A stretch of DNA of 42,978 nucleotides from [Clostridium] polysaccharolyticum (GCF_900111595.1 NZ_FOHN01000026.1:1-42978), one strand, 5' to 3'; shown: positions 32,228 to 40,733, counted from the stretch's first letter. The notes: generated by a model from the letters alone, not told the origin. Translations and numbers: made by a program.

Positions 32228-32782
32228 TTATCCTTTAATAAGCTGAAAGAAAGTCTGTTTTAAAGATTCCTTTTCCTCAAAAATACCCTTTGTTACAAAT
32301 GAAACGGTCTTTGAGCCTGGTTTTTTAATACCTCGCATTGTCATACACATATGCTCTGCTTCTATATATACCATAACCCCTTTCGGCTTTAAATGTTCCA
32401 TAATATCTTCTGCTATCTGGCAAGTCAACTGTTCCTGTATCTGTGCCCTTCTTGCATATACTTCTACGGTTCTTGCCAATTTACTTAATCCAACCACCTT
32501 CTTATCTGGTATATAAGCAATATGCACTTTTCCGTAAAACGGAAGAAAATGATGTTCACAAACGGAATAAAATGTAATATCTTTTTCAATCACCATTTCA
32601 TTGTTTTCTGCTGTAAATGTTTTACTTAAATGTTCTTCTGCATCATTTCCTATCCCTGAAAAAAGTTCCTCACACATAGCACTTATCCTGGAAGGAGTAT
32701 CCAGTAATCCTTCACGATTTACGTCTTCTCCTATGCCTTCTAAAAATAACCTGACTGCTTTTTCTATTTTGTTCTTATCCAT
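32228..32782 (-). CDS. folE: GTP cyclohydrolase I
   Basis: This 184-residue enzyme makes dihydroneopterin triphosphate from GTP, the first folate step. The start is ATG 32782, spaced correctly from AAGGA; an in-frame ATG at 32791 overlaps that site. The zinc- and substrate-binding motifs are intact: [14 protein letters not shown] (Cys and His), [52 protein letters not shown] (the second Cys) and a C-terminal TSFVTKG-like strand (VSFVTKGIF). It is the first gene of the folate operon, behind its own promoter. It is canonical type IA (FolE), not FolE2. Confidence 0.96.
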   Translation of the reverse strand: MDKNKIEKAVRLFLEGIGEDVNREGLLDTPSRISAMCEELFSGIGNDAEEHLSKTFTAENNEMVIEKDITFYSVCEHHFLPFYGKVHIAYIPDKKVVGLSKLARTVEVYARRAQIQEQLTCQIAEDIMEHLKPKGVMVYIEAEHMCMTMRGIKKPGSKTVSFVTKGIFEEKESLKQTFFQLIKG

Positions 32783-32818
32783 AACTATCATCCTTCCGAG
32801 AAGTAAAATTCGTAATGA

Positions 32819-32847
32819 ATTATAACATTAAATAAAAAAAGTAGCAA
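32819..32847 (-). promoter_or_regulatory. Sigma-A promoter for the folate operon
   Basis: TTGCTA (minus strand, 32842-32847), a 17-base spacer, then consensus TATAAT (32819-32824). The -35 overlaps the folC terminator, so the two transcripts are separate but tightly packed. Confidence 0.65.
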
Positions 32848-32867
32848 CAAGGTTATTTGTGGCTACT
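32833..32867 (-). terminator. folC terminator
   Basis: On the minus strand AGTAGC (32862-32867) pairs with GCTACT (32840-32845), followed by seven T. Confidence 0.75.
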
Positions 32868-32885
32868 TCTTTTCCTGATTTTCAC

Positions 32886-34178
32886 CTAAGAAAAATATGC
32901 ATATACTTCTCCTAGAAATGAAAGCGAACCAAAGCACACGGTCACTTCTTCCTGATTTTTCGTTACTTGATCCAAAGCACTAAACACTGTTTTTGCATCT
33001 ACCACCTCTTCCACGTACTTAGAAGCAGCCTTTGCAAGTTTTTCAGATGGCAGTGATCGTTTGCTGTTTGACTCTATGGCATACACTCTTTTTGCCTGAG
33101 GGCAAGTAATCGAAAGAATTTTCTCGTATTCTTTATCTGCAAAAATTCCTGCCACATAAGCAATCTTCTTTTCTTTAAAATACAGCTTTAACGTTTTCGC
33201 AAGAGACTTCGCTGCATCTTCATTATGAGCTCCATCTACAATGACTAGTGGCTTCTCTGACACAATAGAAAATCTTCCCTTCCATTGTGTCTGCTTCAGG
33301 CCATTTTGTATATTTTCATCTGAAATGGCAATCCCTCGCATCTGCAGAACTTTTGCCGCCTCAATGGCCAACGCTGCATTTTTCGGCTGATATTCTCCTA
33401 GCAGCATTGTCTGATAAGGAACATCCCTATAGGAAAATGCAGTACCTTTGAGGGTAAAACAGCAATTGGATATCTTCTTAAAATCCGCAAAATGACAGCT
33501 TGCTTTTCCTTTTTCACATGCTGTTTCAATTACAGGTTTTATCCTATTGCCTGCTTCACATTCTGTATAATCATAGCATACTACATCACAGTCCGGTTTA
33601 ATAATGCCAGCCTTTTTCTCTGTAATTTCTTCAATGGTATTTCCAAGAATCTGCATATGATCCATGCTGATAGAAGTTAATACTGCTAAATCGGTCGTTT
33701 TAATTACATTGGTTGCATCCTCTATGCCACCAAGGCCGGCTTCTAATACAACATAATCGCACTTTTGTTCTTTATATTCCAGAAATGCCATTGCCGTCTC
33801 GATTTCAAATCCACTAGGAAGAGGTTCTTTAGCCTCATCCATGTATCTGACTGCTTCCTGTATTATTTCAATCCTTTTTCCTACTGCCCTTTTGGAAATG
33901 TACCTGCACTCTGCTTTTTCTAAAATCTGAATTCGCTCACAGTATTCTAAAACAGCAGGAGACACATACCTTCCCACACGAAAGCCTGCATCTGCAAGAA
34001 TATTGGCGATATAAGCTCCTACAGATCCCTTCCCGTTGGTTCCCGCAATATGAATAAATTTTAAGTCCTTCTGCGGATTGCCTAACCTTTCTAACAGTTT
34101 TGTGATGGCATCTAATCCTAATATCATTGCTCCCTGGCTGCGGCTCTCTATAAATTTAAGTGCATCCAAATATTTCAT
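32886..34178 (-). CDS. folC: Folylpolyglutamate synthase / dihydrofolate synthase
   Basis: This 430-residue Mur-ligase-family enzyme adds glutamate to folates. The start is taken as ATG 34178 (MKYLDALKFI), with GGAG nine bases upstream; the open frame continues to 34268 without a site. Motifs: HIAGTNGKGSVGAYI (P-loop, near 44-58), RVGRYVSP, a VVLEAGLGGIEDATNV segment with the metal-binding Glu, SISMDHMQILG, AGIIKP (carbamylated Lys region), and VDGAHNEDAAK in the C-terminal glutamate domain. The domain order and length are those of the family. It follows an RlmI-like methyltransferase by 23 bases, and its terminator separates it from folE. Confidence 0.93.
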   Translation of the reverse strand: MKYLDALKFIESRSQGAMILGLDAITKLLERLGNPQKDLKFIHIAGTNGKGSVGAYIANILADAGFRVGRYVSPAVLEYCERIQILEKAECRYISKRAVGKRIEIIQEAVRYMDEAKEPLPSGFEIETAMAFLEYKEQKCDYVVLEAGLGGIEDATNVIKTTDLAVLTSISMDHMQILGNTIEEITEKKAGIIKPDCDVVCYDYTECEAGNRIKPVIETACEKGKASCHFADFKKISNCCFTLKGTAFSYRDVPYQTMLLGEYQPKNAALAIEAAKVLQMRGIAISDENIQNGLKQTQWKGRFSIVSEKPLVIVDGAHNEDAAKSLAKTLKLYFKEKKIAYVAGIFADKEYEKILSITCPQAKRVYAIESNSKRSLPSEKLAKAASKYVEEVVDAKTVFSALDQVTKNQEEVTVCFGSLSFLGEVYAYFS

Positions 34179-34201
34179 GCCTACCATCTCCGTTCTGTTA
34201 T

Positions 34202-35407
34202 TTAGTAACGTTCCTCTATAACCTGAAAAATATAGAATTTCAAGTATAACGATTCGTCTGCTGCCCAAAGGATTGGATGGTCTGCTGCCTGCGTACGAAA
34301 CTCAATCTGGCGTAATCTCTTATGTGCGCTTCTTGCTGCCTGTTTTATAGTTTCGGCAAATAACTCTGGATCCATAAAATGAGAACAGGAACAAGTCGCA
34401 AGATATCCACCATCTTTTACAAGTTTTAAACCACGCATGTTGATTTCTCTGTACCCTTTTGTTGCATTTTTAATAGACGATCTTGATTTTGTAAATGCAG
34501 GAGGATCTAGAATTACCACATCAAATTTTTCCCCCTGCTCTTCTAATTTTGGCAAAAAGTCAAAAACATCTGCACACTGGAAGGCTGCTACATTTTCCAA
34601 ACCATTTAATTTGGCATTTTCTCTCGCCTGTTCACAGCCAAGTTCGGAAGCATCTACACCTAATACACTCTTAGCACCTGCAATTGCAGCATTTAATGCA
34701 AAAGAACCCGTATGCGTAAAACAGTCTAGTACTTTTGCATCTTTGCATAATGAGTGAATTGCCTTACGGTTGTATTTCTGATCTAGGAAAAACCCTGTTT
34801 TCTGTCCTTCAGCTACATCTACGTAATATTTCACTCCATTTTCTACAATTTGGACTTTTGTATCAAATGGTTCCCCAATGAACCCTTTGATACATTCCAT
34901 GCCTTCTTGTTTCCGTACTTTTGCATCACTACGTTCGTAAACACCTCGAATGTTTATTCCATCCTGCTTTAATACTTCTTTAACCAGTTCAATAATCTCA
35001 AGTTTTACCTGATCAATTCCTAATGCCAGGGACTGTACTACTAATATATCTGAAAACTTATCAATTACAAGACCTGGCAGGAAATCCGCCTCTCCAAAAA
35101 TAATGCGGCAGCTGCTGGTGTCCACCGTTTTCTTTCTGTATTCCCATGCTGCCTTTACACGTTTTAATAAAAACTGGCGATCAATTACTGCATCTGCCTG
35201 TTTTGTCATCATACGTACTGTTAATTTGGAATTGGTATTCAAAAATCCTACCCCTAGTGGATACTCATCAAAGTCTACTACCTTAACAAACTGTCCATTG
35301 ACAGCCCCTGCTTCTATTTGATCAATTTCATTATCATATATCCATAATCCGCCAGCCTTAAACTGTCTGCCTTGGCCTTTTTTGATTTTTACTACTGGAT
35401 AACTCAT
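34202..35407 (-). CDS. Class I SAM-dependent rRNA methyltransferase, RlmI-like
   Basis: This 401-residue enzyme starts at ATG 35407, five bases after GGAGG. The N-terminal PUA domain (about 1-85, AGGLWIYDNEIDQIEAGAVN) binds RNA. A linking domain (about 90-190) precedes the Rossmann methyltransferase (about 200-400). The SAM loop is CFTHTGSFALNAA, with GVDAS, and the catalytic-loop motif is VILDPPAFTKSRSS. A CSCSHFMD strand lies near the end. E. coli RlmI makes m5C1962 in 23S rRNA; family members in Firmicutes are annotated alike, but the site is not proven here. It has a good promoter and is cotranscribed with folC. Confidence 0.92.
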   Translation of the reverse strand: MSYPVVKIKKGQGRQFKAGGLWIYDNEIDQIEAGAVNGQFVKVVDFDEYPLGVGFLNTNSKLTVRMMTKQADAVIDRQFLLKRVKAAWEYRKKTVDTSSCRIIFGEADFLPGLVIDKFSDILVVQSLALGIDQVKLEIIELVKEVLKQDGINIRGVYERSDAKVRKQEGMECIKGFIGEPFDTKVQIVENGVKYYVDVAEGQKTGFFLDQKYNRKAIHSLCKDAKVLDCFTHTGSFALNAAIAGAKSVLGVDASELGCEQARENAKLNGLENVAAFQCADVFDFLPKLEEQGEKFDVVILDPPAFTKSRSSIKNATKGYREINMRGLKLVKDGGYLATCSCSHFMDPELFAETIKQAARSAHKRLRQIEFRTQAADHPILWAADESLYLKFYIFQVIEERY

Positions 35408-35447
35408 CTTTCCCTCCATTCGGTGTTTTTCATCTGTTATCCTAGTA

Positions 35448-35476
35448 AGTATAGCCCAGTCTGAGTTTTATTACAA
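35448..35476 (-). promoter_or_regulatory. Sigma-A promoter for the RlmI-like gene and folC
   Basis: TTGTAA (minus strand, 35471-35476), a 17-base spacer, then TATACT (35448-35453), 40 bases before the start codon. Confidence 0.72.
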
Positions 35477-35487
35477 CATTTTCTTTT

Positions 35488-36933
35488 CTAGTCTACTATA
35501 ACTTCTCCTCCACTAGAATCTGCTAATAACACTGAGCTTCCTATTACCAGTTCATTTTCTACTTTCCCTACCTTCACCTGTTTTGTATTTCTTTCAGCAA
35601 AACCACCATTTTCACTATAATCGTATACACAATAAGCAGAATCCTGCAAGTCTGCACTGCTGGATAAAAATCCCACCTTTGAGCCATCTTCTTTTAGGCT
35701 AAGTTCTCCTATGGAAACACTCTGGGCGCTTTCTATGGAAACTCTGTCTTTTGTTTCTAACGTACCTGACTCAAGCATGCTTAAGTGAATGTTGAAGGTA
35801 TCATTTCCAAAGATAAGGATTCCATTCTCTGTAAATTCTCCTGCAAATATCTGCTCGCCTAATTTATTTTTCTTATCATAAAGGAATCGCATATGTTCGT
35901 CATATTGTATTAATCGTATACCATCGGATTCAGCAGCTAGAAGTTCTATGCTCTGGCCTGCCCCTTGCACTGCAACAATATTATCTAATAATACATTGCT
36001 CGTTACCTCTTCTCCCTTCTCCAAAGTTCCTTCTTCTAACTTGTAACTCTGAATTTCTGTTCCCTGATCGCTTTGTTTTAAAGCATATATCATGTTGTCA
36101 GACATATAATATTTTGCCCCGCTTTCTTCTAGTGAGAATGTGCTGGTCTGATTACTTCCAACATTAATATAATTTAATCTTCCCGTATCTGTAAACACAT
36201 AAAGATTATCACCGTTCTGGTAGGAACACTGGTAGTTTCCCTCTATGGACTTTGTAAATGCCATTTTAGGTTCATCTAGGCTGCTGACATCAAAGACACT
36301 TACTGTAGTTCCATTTTTCTCATCAGACATAATACACACAAGATGTTCTGGAAACAGATAGAAATCTTTTGTTTCCTGTTCCACTTCAAGTCTTTTCACT
36401 TCTTGAACCTGATCGGAATCGTATTTTGAAAAAATAATATTTTTTCCAGCTCCTGAATAAATCATAGAACCATCCGTTACGGCCCCCTTCCCATCTCCTT
36501 CTTTAAACCCTCTAAGTTCGCTCACTGGAATGGTCTTCTTATCTACATCTTCCAGTTTCTTATCCACTTTCTCCTTATGATTATTTACAACACTTTCCTT
36601 GTGTCCTTTATTATCATGATTCTTTTCTTTTTCAGGAAGATCTGCCACCACAGCAACGACTCCCCTATCCTCTACAAAGCTTTTCTGGCTGGCTCTTTCC
36701 ATCATTCTTCCTGTCTGTAAAGAAGCACCCACTACAAGAACTAGAGAAACTGCCATAACGGCTGTTTTCCTCCGTCTGTTATTACTATGTTTTTGTTCCA
36801 TGCCCTTTACTTTTTCTAGCATCTGATCTGGTTCTAAGGCCTTAGGAATTTCTATCTCTTCACTTTCTTTTCCCATCCTCTCCTCCAGCCACTTTATGTC
36901 ATCGTGTTCAAACCCATTTTTGTTTGTACTCAT
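35488..36933 (-). CDS. Membrane-anchored beta-propeller protein
   Basis: This 481-residue protein starts at ATG 36933, behind CGGAGG. Residues 1-~54 are acidic and cytoplasmic (HDDIKWLEERMGKESEEIEI). Arg-rich NNRRRKTA precedes one transmembrane helix (about 57-76, AVMAVSLVLVVGASLQTG), giving an extracytoplasmic C-terminus. A Lys/Asp/Glu/His-rich stalk (about 95-140) is followed by a ~340-residue region of repeated beta strands (SVFDVSSLDEP, NLYVFTDTGRL, YALKQSDQGTEIQSYKLEEG, CVYDYSENG), the look of the beta-propeller domain family related to secreted C-terminal propellers of Clostridia. I see no enzyme motif. It is single-gene; the nearest feature upstream is the candidate small RNA. Confidence 0.75.
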   Translation of the reverse strand: MSTNKNGFEHDDIKWLEERMGKESEEIEIPKALEPDQMLEKVKGMEQKHSNNRRRKTAVMAVSLVLVVGASLQTGRMMERASQKSFVEDRGVVAVVADLPEKEKNHDNKGHKESVVNNHKEKVDKKLEDVDKKTIPVSELRGFKEGDGKGAVTDGSMIYSGAGKNIIFSKYDSDQVQEVKRLEVEQETKDFYLFPEHLVCIMSDEKNGTTVSVFDVSSLDEPKMAFTKSIEGNYQCSYQNGDNLYVFTDTGRLNYINVGSNQTSTFSLEESGAKYYMSDNMIYALKQSDQGTEIQSYKLEEGTLEKGEEVTSNVLLDNIVAVQGAGQSIELLAAESDGIRLIQYDEHMRFLYDKKNKLGEQIFAGEFTENGILIFGNDTFNIHLSMLESGTLETKDRVSIESAQSVSIGELSLKEDGSKVGFLSSSADLQDSAYCVYDYSENGGFAERNTKQVKVGKVENELVIGSSVLLADSSGGEVIVD

Positions 36934-37059
36934 ATAAATCCTCCGTTCTATTGCCTTTCCTATACCATAGCTTGCTTTCCCCTATCTAGTGCCTTCGATA
37001 TTTTGAACGATGGTACTATGTTTTTTATGTAGCAGAATAATGTGTAACGAAATTTCCTG

Positions 37060-37316
37060 CAGATCAAAAAAAGACAGCCAAATTCCCTGGCTATCCAAAC
37101 TTTTTTGGGAGTGGGCGCATGACTGCGCCCCTTTGTTACATACAGACGTTAAAACTTTTACAATGAGTGACATGTTACAACCAGCTTAAATGGGGGGAAG
37201 CCAGTTATAATGAAAGTTTTCTGCAAGCCGCTTTCACAGCATGTAGAACGTAATCAAAGATTACTTATAGTGTGTAGGGCGTACTGGAAATATAATCATT
37301 TTATTTCCTTTGTACA
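37060..37316 (-). ncRNA. Candidate structured small RNA of about 250 nt
   Basis: A minus-strand sigma-A promoter (37323-37350) points into about 250 bases with no gene, ending at a clear intrinsic terminator. Within it are successive hairpins: GGAAATA/TATTTCC; GTAATC-TTT-GATTAC (37250-37264); AAAACTTT (37213-37220) with AAAGTTTT (37151-37158), enclosing AACTGGCTT/AAGCTGGTT around a loop with six C (37192-37197); and GGGCGC-N6-GCGCCC (37113-37130). A C-rich loop is typical of small RNAs that bind Shine-Dalgarno sequences. I considered 6S RNA because of the size and isolation but cannot match its closing stem and central bubble. Confidence 0.5.
37066..37095 (-). terminator. Intrinsic terminator of the candidate small RNA
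   Basis: On the minus strand GATAGCCA (37088-37095) pairs with TGGCTGTC (37073-37080), followed by seven T (37066-37072). Confidence 0.82.
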
Positions 37317-37322
37317 GTTACT

Positions 37323-37350
37323 ATTATAAATCTTTTACATTTTCTTTCAA
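37323..37350 (-). promoter_or_regulatory. Sigma-A promoter of the candidate small RNA
   Basis: TTGAAA (minus strand, 37345-37350), a 16-base spacer, then consensus TATAAT (37323-37328). Confidence 0.68.
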
Positions 37351-37461
37351 TAGACATGTCCTATTCTTACGTTTAATCGTCCTATTTAACATTTCAAAGA
37401 AATCTCAACTTGACTATTTTACATTTTAACACACTATTTTCTTATTTTTTTCATTATTATA

Positions 37462-38184
37462 TCAAACATATTGCTTGTATTTTTCTCTTACACTTTTCAA
37501 AAATGTTCTTCCAATTGTAAAAGTATCGCCACTGGTCATTAACACGCTTTCCATATCCATCTGCAGGACACAGTGAATATTCACAATGACACTTTGGCTA
37601 ATTCGCATAAAATTCGTAGGAAGTTTTTTTTCAATGGACTGCATCGTTTCCCGACAGGTTAACTTTCCCTTTTTGGTGTTAATAATTAACTTTTTCTGAA
37701 TAATCTCAATATCTATAATATCGTAAAAGCGAACAATGGTATCCTTCCGGTTCACGCATATTTCTAAAAATTCCGTCTGTTCTTCTTCCTGATCGATTTG
37801 TCCAATTGCCCTTTTTAAAATAATTTCCATCTTCTGAGGAACTACTGGTTTTTCTAAATAGCCAACTGCAATCATATCACTTGCAACACTCTTATATTCT
37901 GTAAAATTCGTAACGAACATAATTGGTATAGAAGAATTCACAGTCTGAAGCTGCCTGGCTATCTCGATCCCATTTCTATTTGGAAACTGAATATCCAGCA
38001 TTGCGATATCAATTTTTTTTTGTGTGATAAGCTGTTCTAATTCTTCCGTGTATTCTTTAAAAGGTACACACCTAAGCTGCTTTTTCAGCCGCTTTCCAAA
38101 AAGTTCTATGTACTTTTGATTTACTTCCAAACTTATTTCATCATCATCACAGACTAATACTGTATACATCCTTCTGCTCATCAT
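37462..38184 (-). CDS. LytTR-family response regulator
   Basis: This 240-residue protein has a receiver domain at 1-~125 with the acidic pocket VCDDDE near 11-16, the phosphoacceptor Asp in AMLDIQFPNRNG, the conserved Thr/Ser position in FVTNFTE and the Lys in LEKPV. A LytTR DNA-binding domain follows at about 140-240 (VNRKDTIVRFYDIIDIEIIQ, RISQSVIVNIHCV). LytTR regulators of the AgrA/LytR type control virulence, bacteriocin or envelope genes from paired direct repeats. No histidine kinase gene is adjacent, so the partner is elsewhere. Several ATGs lie at the start (38184, 38181, or MYTVLVC at 38169); the first pair follow AAGGA at about ten bases. Confidence 0.92.
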   Translation of the reverse strand: MMSRRMYTVLVCDDDEISLEVNQKYIELFGKRLKKQLRCVPFKEYTEELEQLITQKKIDIAMLDIQFPNRNGIEIARQLQTVNSSIPIMFVTNFTEYKSVASDMIAVGYLEKPVVPQKMEIILKRAIGQIDQEEEQTEFLEICVNRKDTIVRFYDIIDIEIIQKKLIINTKKGKLTCRETMQSIEKKLPTNFMRISQSVIVNIHCVLQMDMESVLMTSGDTFTIGRTFLKSVREKYKQYV

Positions 38185-38331
38185 TACCCCCTGTTCCTTT
38201 CATCAAGAAGTCTTTTCATTTTTTGCCAGTTGCACACCAAAGAAACCTTTATTTTAGAGTAACACATTATCCTTTTTTTATCAATATTCCTTAAATGCTG
38301 TCTTCTTCCAGTTTATAAAGTCTATAAAAGT

Positions 38332-38371
38332 GCAGAAAGACCCAAGTTTCTTTTTCCCTGCCTCTTTCTGC
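38332..38371 (-). terminator. Probable terminator of the superoxide reductase gene
   Basis: GCAGAAAGA (38332-38340) and TCTTTCTGC (38363-38371) are perfect inverted arms around 22 bases. On the minus strand ACTTTTATAG follows, so the T-run is short. The upstream arm starts ten bases past the stop codon. Confidence 0.6.
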
Positions 38372-38380
38372 CAAACTATT

Positions 38381-38758
38381 TTATGATTCGATATCCACTT
38401 TCCACAAACCATGCAGATTGCAGTAAGCATAAGCTGCAACAGGCTTGTCACTGGAATGTAGTGAAAAATGAACAATTGGATCATTATCATGGGCCAGATA
38501 TCTGTATTGTGCTCCATTCTGGGTTTCTAAAACAACAGTTGTTATAAGATGTTCTTCTGTCATAGGATGGGTAACACTTCCTACATTAACCGTAACAGTA
38601 TTCCCGTTTATAGTTACAACAGGCATGTGCTTTTCGGCAGCTGCGTCTACACTATTGGGCGTAATCTCTTTCACATCTTGTAAACTGTCTTCGTTTGTAA
38701 ATACATGTGTAATCGGTATCACTAATCCATTATTGCTACATTTGAAAAATTTTATCAT
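38381..38758 (-). CDS. Superoxide reductase, desulfoferrodoxin family without centre I
   Basis: This 125-residue protein starts at ATG 38758, with AGGTGG nine bases upstream; the longer frame to 38887 has no site. The catalytic non-haem iron site (centre II) is complete: Glu42 and His44 (AEKHMP), His64 (VTHPM), His70 (EEH), Cys113 and His116 (YCNLHGLW). The enzyme reduces superoxide to peroxide without releasing oxygen, suited to anaerobes. The N-terminal desulforedoxin-like domain is degenerate: of the four cysteines that bind centre I iron, only Cys7 remains (FFKCSNNG), although the length is that of the two-centre form. It should therefore act as a one-iron enzyme. It diverges from the ABC exporter genes, and its expected terminator follows. 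Confidence 0.88.
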   Translation of the reverse strand: MIKFFKCSNNGLVIPITHVFTNEDSLQDVKEITPNSVDAAAEKHMPVVTINGNTVTVNVGSVTHPMTEEHLITTVVLETQNGAQYRYLAHDNDPIVHFSLHSSDKPVAAYAYCNLHGLWKVDIES

Positions 38759-38827
38759 GGTCTTTGTCCACCTTTCTCTTTTTCCTATGTAGTTTATGGA
38801 TTCTGATAAAATATATGCAGGAAAACA

Positions 38828-38856
38828 TTGCAATTTTTGCCATCTTGCATTATTAT
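38828..38856 (+). promoter_or_regulatory. Sigma-A promoter for the leader peptide and ABC exporter operon
   Basis: TTGCAA (38828-38833), a 17-base spacer, then TATTAT (38851-38856). TTGCAA is its own reverse complement, so the same hexamer could serve as -35 for the divergent superoxide reductase gene, although the -10 on that side (TTTATC, 38805-38810) is poor. Confidence 0.6.
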
Positions 38857-38905
38857 TATATACGCATAAACATGTAGCACGCAACATTTTTTTAAGGAGA
38901 TTAAC

Positions 38906-38935
38906 ATGAAATTAAAAACCTGCATCATTATCTGA
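38906..38935 (+). CDS. Candidate nine-residue leader peptide
   Basis: ATG 38906 follows AAGGAG with six bases between and encodes MKLKTCIII before TGA. It lies between the promoter and the exporter gene (55 bases downstream). Its strong ribosome-binding site suggests it is translated. Run-on stalling at the Ile codons or drug-dependent stalling could control the exporter, as leader peptides do for some resistance genes; that is inference. Confidence 0.4.
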   Translation: MKLKTCIII

Positions 38936-38990
38936 ATAGAATTCTGAAAAATTATTTATGAAAATTATGTACCTGCATAAGGAGGAAATT

Positions 38991-40733
38991 ATGATTCGTC
39001 GTCTATCTAAAAGTATTCGTGAATATGCATTTATGACCTGGATGACACCTGTTATGATGACAGGAGAAGTTGTATGTGAATGCTTTATTCCTATGTTGAC
39101 AGCATCTTTGATTAATAACATTCAAAGTGGCTGCGAACTGTCTATCATTGTGAAATATGGCTTAGGATTAACTTTAATGGCTATTTTATCCTTAACTTTT
39201 GGCTGTCTTGCTGGCGTCTTTTGTGCTACGGCTTCCACAGGCTTTGCTAAAAACCTTCGCCATGATTTGTTCTATAAAGTGCAAGGCTATTCCTTTTCTA
39301 ACATTGACAGATTTTCAACATCATCGTTAGTAACCAGACTGACAACAGATGTCAATAACGTCCAAATGGCATTTATGATGATTATCCGTATAGCTGTAAG
39401 AAGCCCTCTTATGCTTATTTTTGCTTTTATTATGTCCATCCGTGTAGGCCGTAAGCTGGCATGGATTTTTGCTGGCTTTATTCCGTTTCTCGGATGTGCC
39501 CTGGCATATATCATTTATAAAGTAATGCCTCTATTCCGGGCTGTTTTTAAAAAATATGATAAACTGAATAACTCTATTCAGGAAAACATAAAAGGAATAC
39601 GTGTTGTAAAAAGTTTTGTACGAGAAGAATATGAGAAAGAAAAATTTTTTGCTGCTTCTGATGATGTGCGAAAGGATTTCACTCATGCAGAAAAAATCCT
39701 TGCCTTTAACCATCCTATTATGCAGTTCTGCATTTTCTGTTCCTTGATACTGATTTCTTTTTTTGCATCAAAACTGATTATAACCTCACATGGATCTTAC
39801 ATTAACATTGGCTCTCTAACAAGCATGATTACCTATTCTATGCAGATTTTAATGAGCCTTATGATGCTTTCCATGATTTTTGTTATGTTGACACTTTCTT
39901 CTGCATCTGCGAAACGTATTGCAGAAGTATTGGACGAAGAAAATGACTTAAAAAATCCAGAACATCCTATTATGGAAGTTCCAAATGGCAGTATTGATTT
40001 TGAAAATGTAAGCTTCCAGTATTCAGCAAAAGCAGACAAAATGACTCTTGCTGGCATAAACCTTCATATTAATGCTGGTATGACAGTAGGTATTATTGGA
40101 GGAACAGGTTCTGGCAAAACAAGCTTAATACAGTTAATTTCCCGTTTATATGACGTAACGGAAGGCTCTGTAAAAGTCGGTGGAATAGATGTAAGGGAAT
40201 ATGATTTATCTGCACTTCGTGATCAGGTAGCTGTCGTATTACAGAAAAACATTTTGTTTTCTGGTTCTATCAAAGAAAACCTTCGCTGGGGAAATGCCAA
40301 TGCAAGTGATGAAGAACTGGTTCGAATCTGTAAACTGGCACAGGCAGATGAATTTATAAGCCGTTTTCCTGATGGGTATGACTCTCACATCGAACAGGGT
40401 GGTTCCAATGTTTCCGGCGGTCAAAAACAGCGTCTTTGTATTGCACGTGCATTATTAAAAAAACCAAAAATCATGATTCTGGACGATTCTACCTCAGCTG
40501 TGGATACCAGGACGGATGCCTTGATCCGAAAGGCATTTAAAAATGAGATTCCTGATACAACCAAACTCATAATTGCCCAGCGTATCTCTTCTGTAGAAGA
40601 TGCAGATCTTATTCTGGTAATGGATAATGGAAAAATCCACGGAATGGGTACTCATAGCCAGCTGCTTGCAAACGATGCCATTTATAAAGAAGTATATATG
40701 TTGCAAAATAAGGTAGGTGAAACAAATGAGTAA
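38991..40733 (+). CDS. Heterodimeric ABC exporter subunit 1 (degenerate catalytic Glu)
   Basis: This 580-residue half-transporter starts at ATG 38991, right behind AAGGAGG. Six membrane helices (about 15-300) precede the nucleotide-binding domain (about 330-570), with Walker A GGTGSGKTS, Q-loop VVLQKNILFSG, signature NVSGGQKQR, Walker B IMILDDSTSAVD and switch IAQRISS. Two key positions are altered: the catalytic Glu after Walker B is Asp (LDD), and the switch His is Gln. This marks it as the degenerate half of a heterodimer such as BmrCD or TM287/288. Substrate unknown; multidrug or peptide efflux is usual. Its last eight bases overlap the start of subunit 2, so the pair is made together. 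Confidence 0.92.
   Translation: MIRRLSKSIREYAFMTWMTPVMMTGEVVCECFIPMLTASLINNIQSGCELSIIVKYGLGLTLMAILSLTFGCLAGVFCATASTGFAKNLRHDLFYKVQGYSFSNIDRFSTSSLVTRLTTDVNNVQMAFMMIIRIAVRSPLMLIFAFIMSIRVGRKLAWIFAGFIPFLGCALAYIIYKVMPLFRAVFKKYDKLNNSIQENIKGIRVVKSFVREEYEKEKFFAASDDVRKDFTHAEKILAFNHPIMQFCIFCSLILISFFASKLIITSHGSYINIGSLTSMITYSMQILMSLMMLSMIFVMLTLSSASAKRIAEVLDEENDLKNPEHPIMEVPNGSIDFENVSFQYSAKADKMTLAGINLHINAGMTVGIIGGTGSGKTSLIQLISRLYDVTEGSVKVGGIDVREYDLSALRDQVAVVLQKNILFSGSIKENLRWGNANASDEELVRICKLAQADEFISRFPDGYDSHIEQGGSNVSGGQKQRLCIARALLKKPKIMILDDSTSAVDTRTDALIRKAFKNEIPDTTKLIIAQRISSVEDADLILVMDNGKIHGMGTHSQLLANDAIYKEVYMLQNKVGETNE

Larger units (their letters stand above)
36934..37461. other. 528-base intergenic region
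   Basis: Between the propeller gene and the response-regulator gene there is no credible coding frame. A 63-codon frame here lacks a ribosome-binding site and crosses hairpins. The region holds a complete minus-strand transcription unit for a candidate small RNA (37,060-37,316). Confidence 0.6.

Noticed and set aside
32783-32885. Folate (THF) riboswitch before folE
   Set aside because: The gap is fully occupied by the folC terminator and a sigma-A promoter, leaving only about 30 bases of leader.
36982-37173. 63-codon minus-strand frame in the intergenic region
   Set aside because: Crosses the terminator and GC hairpin of the candidate small RNA, has no ribosome-binding site and no protein-like pattern.
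37060-37316. Assignment of the small RNA as 6S RNA
   Set aside because: Size and isolation fit, but I could not find the long closing stem with a central open bubble; it shows separate hairpins instead.
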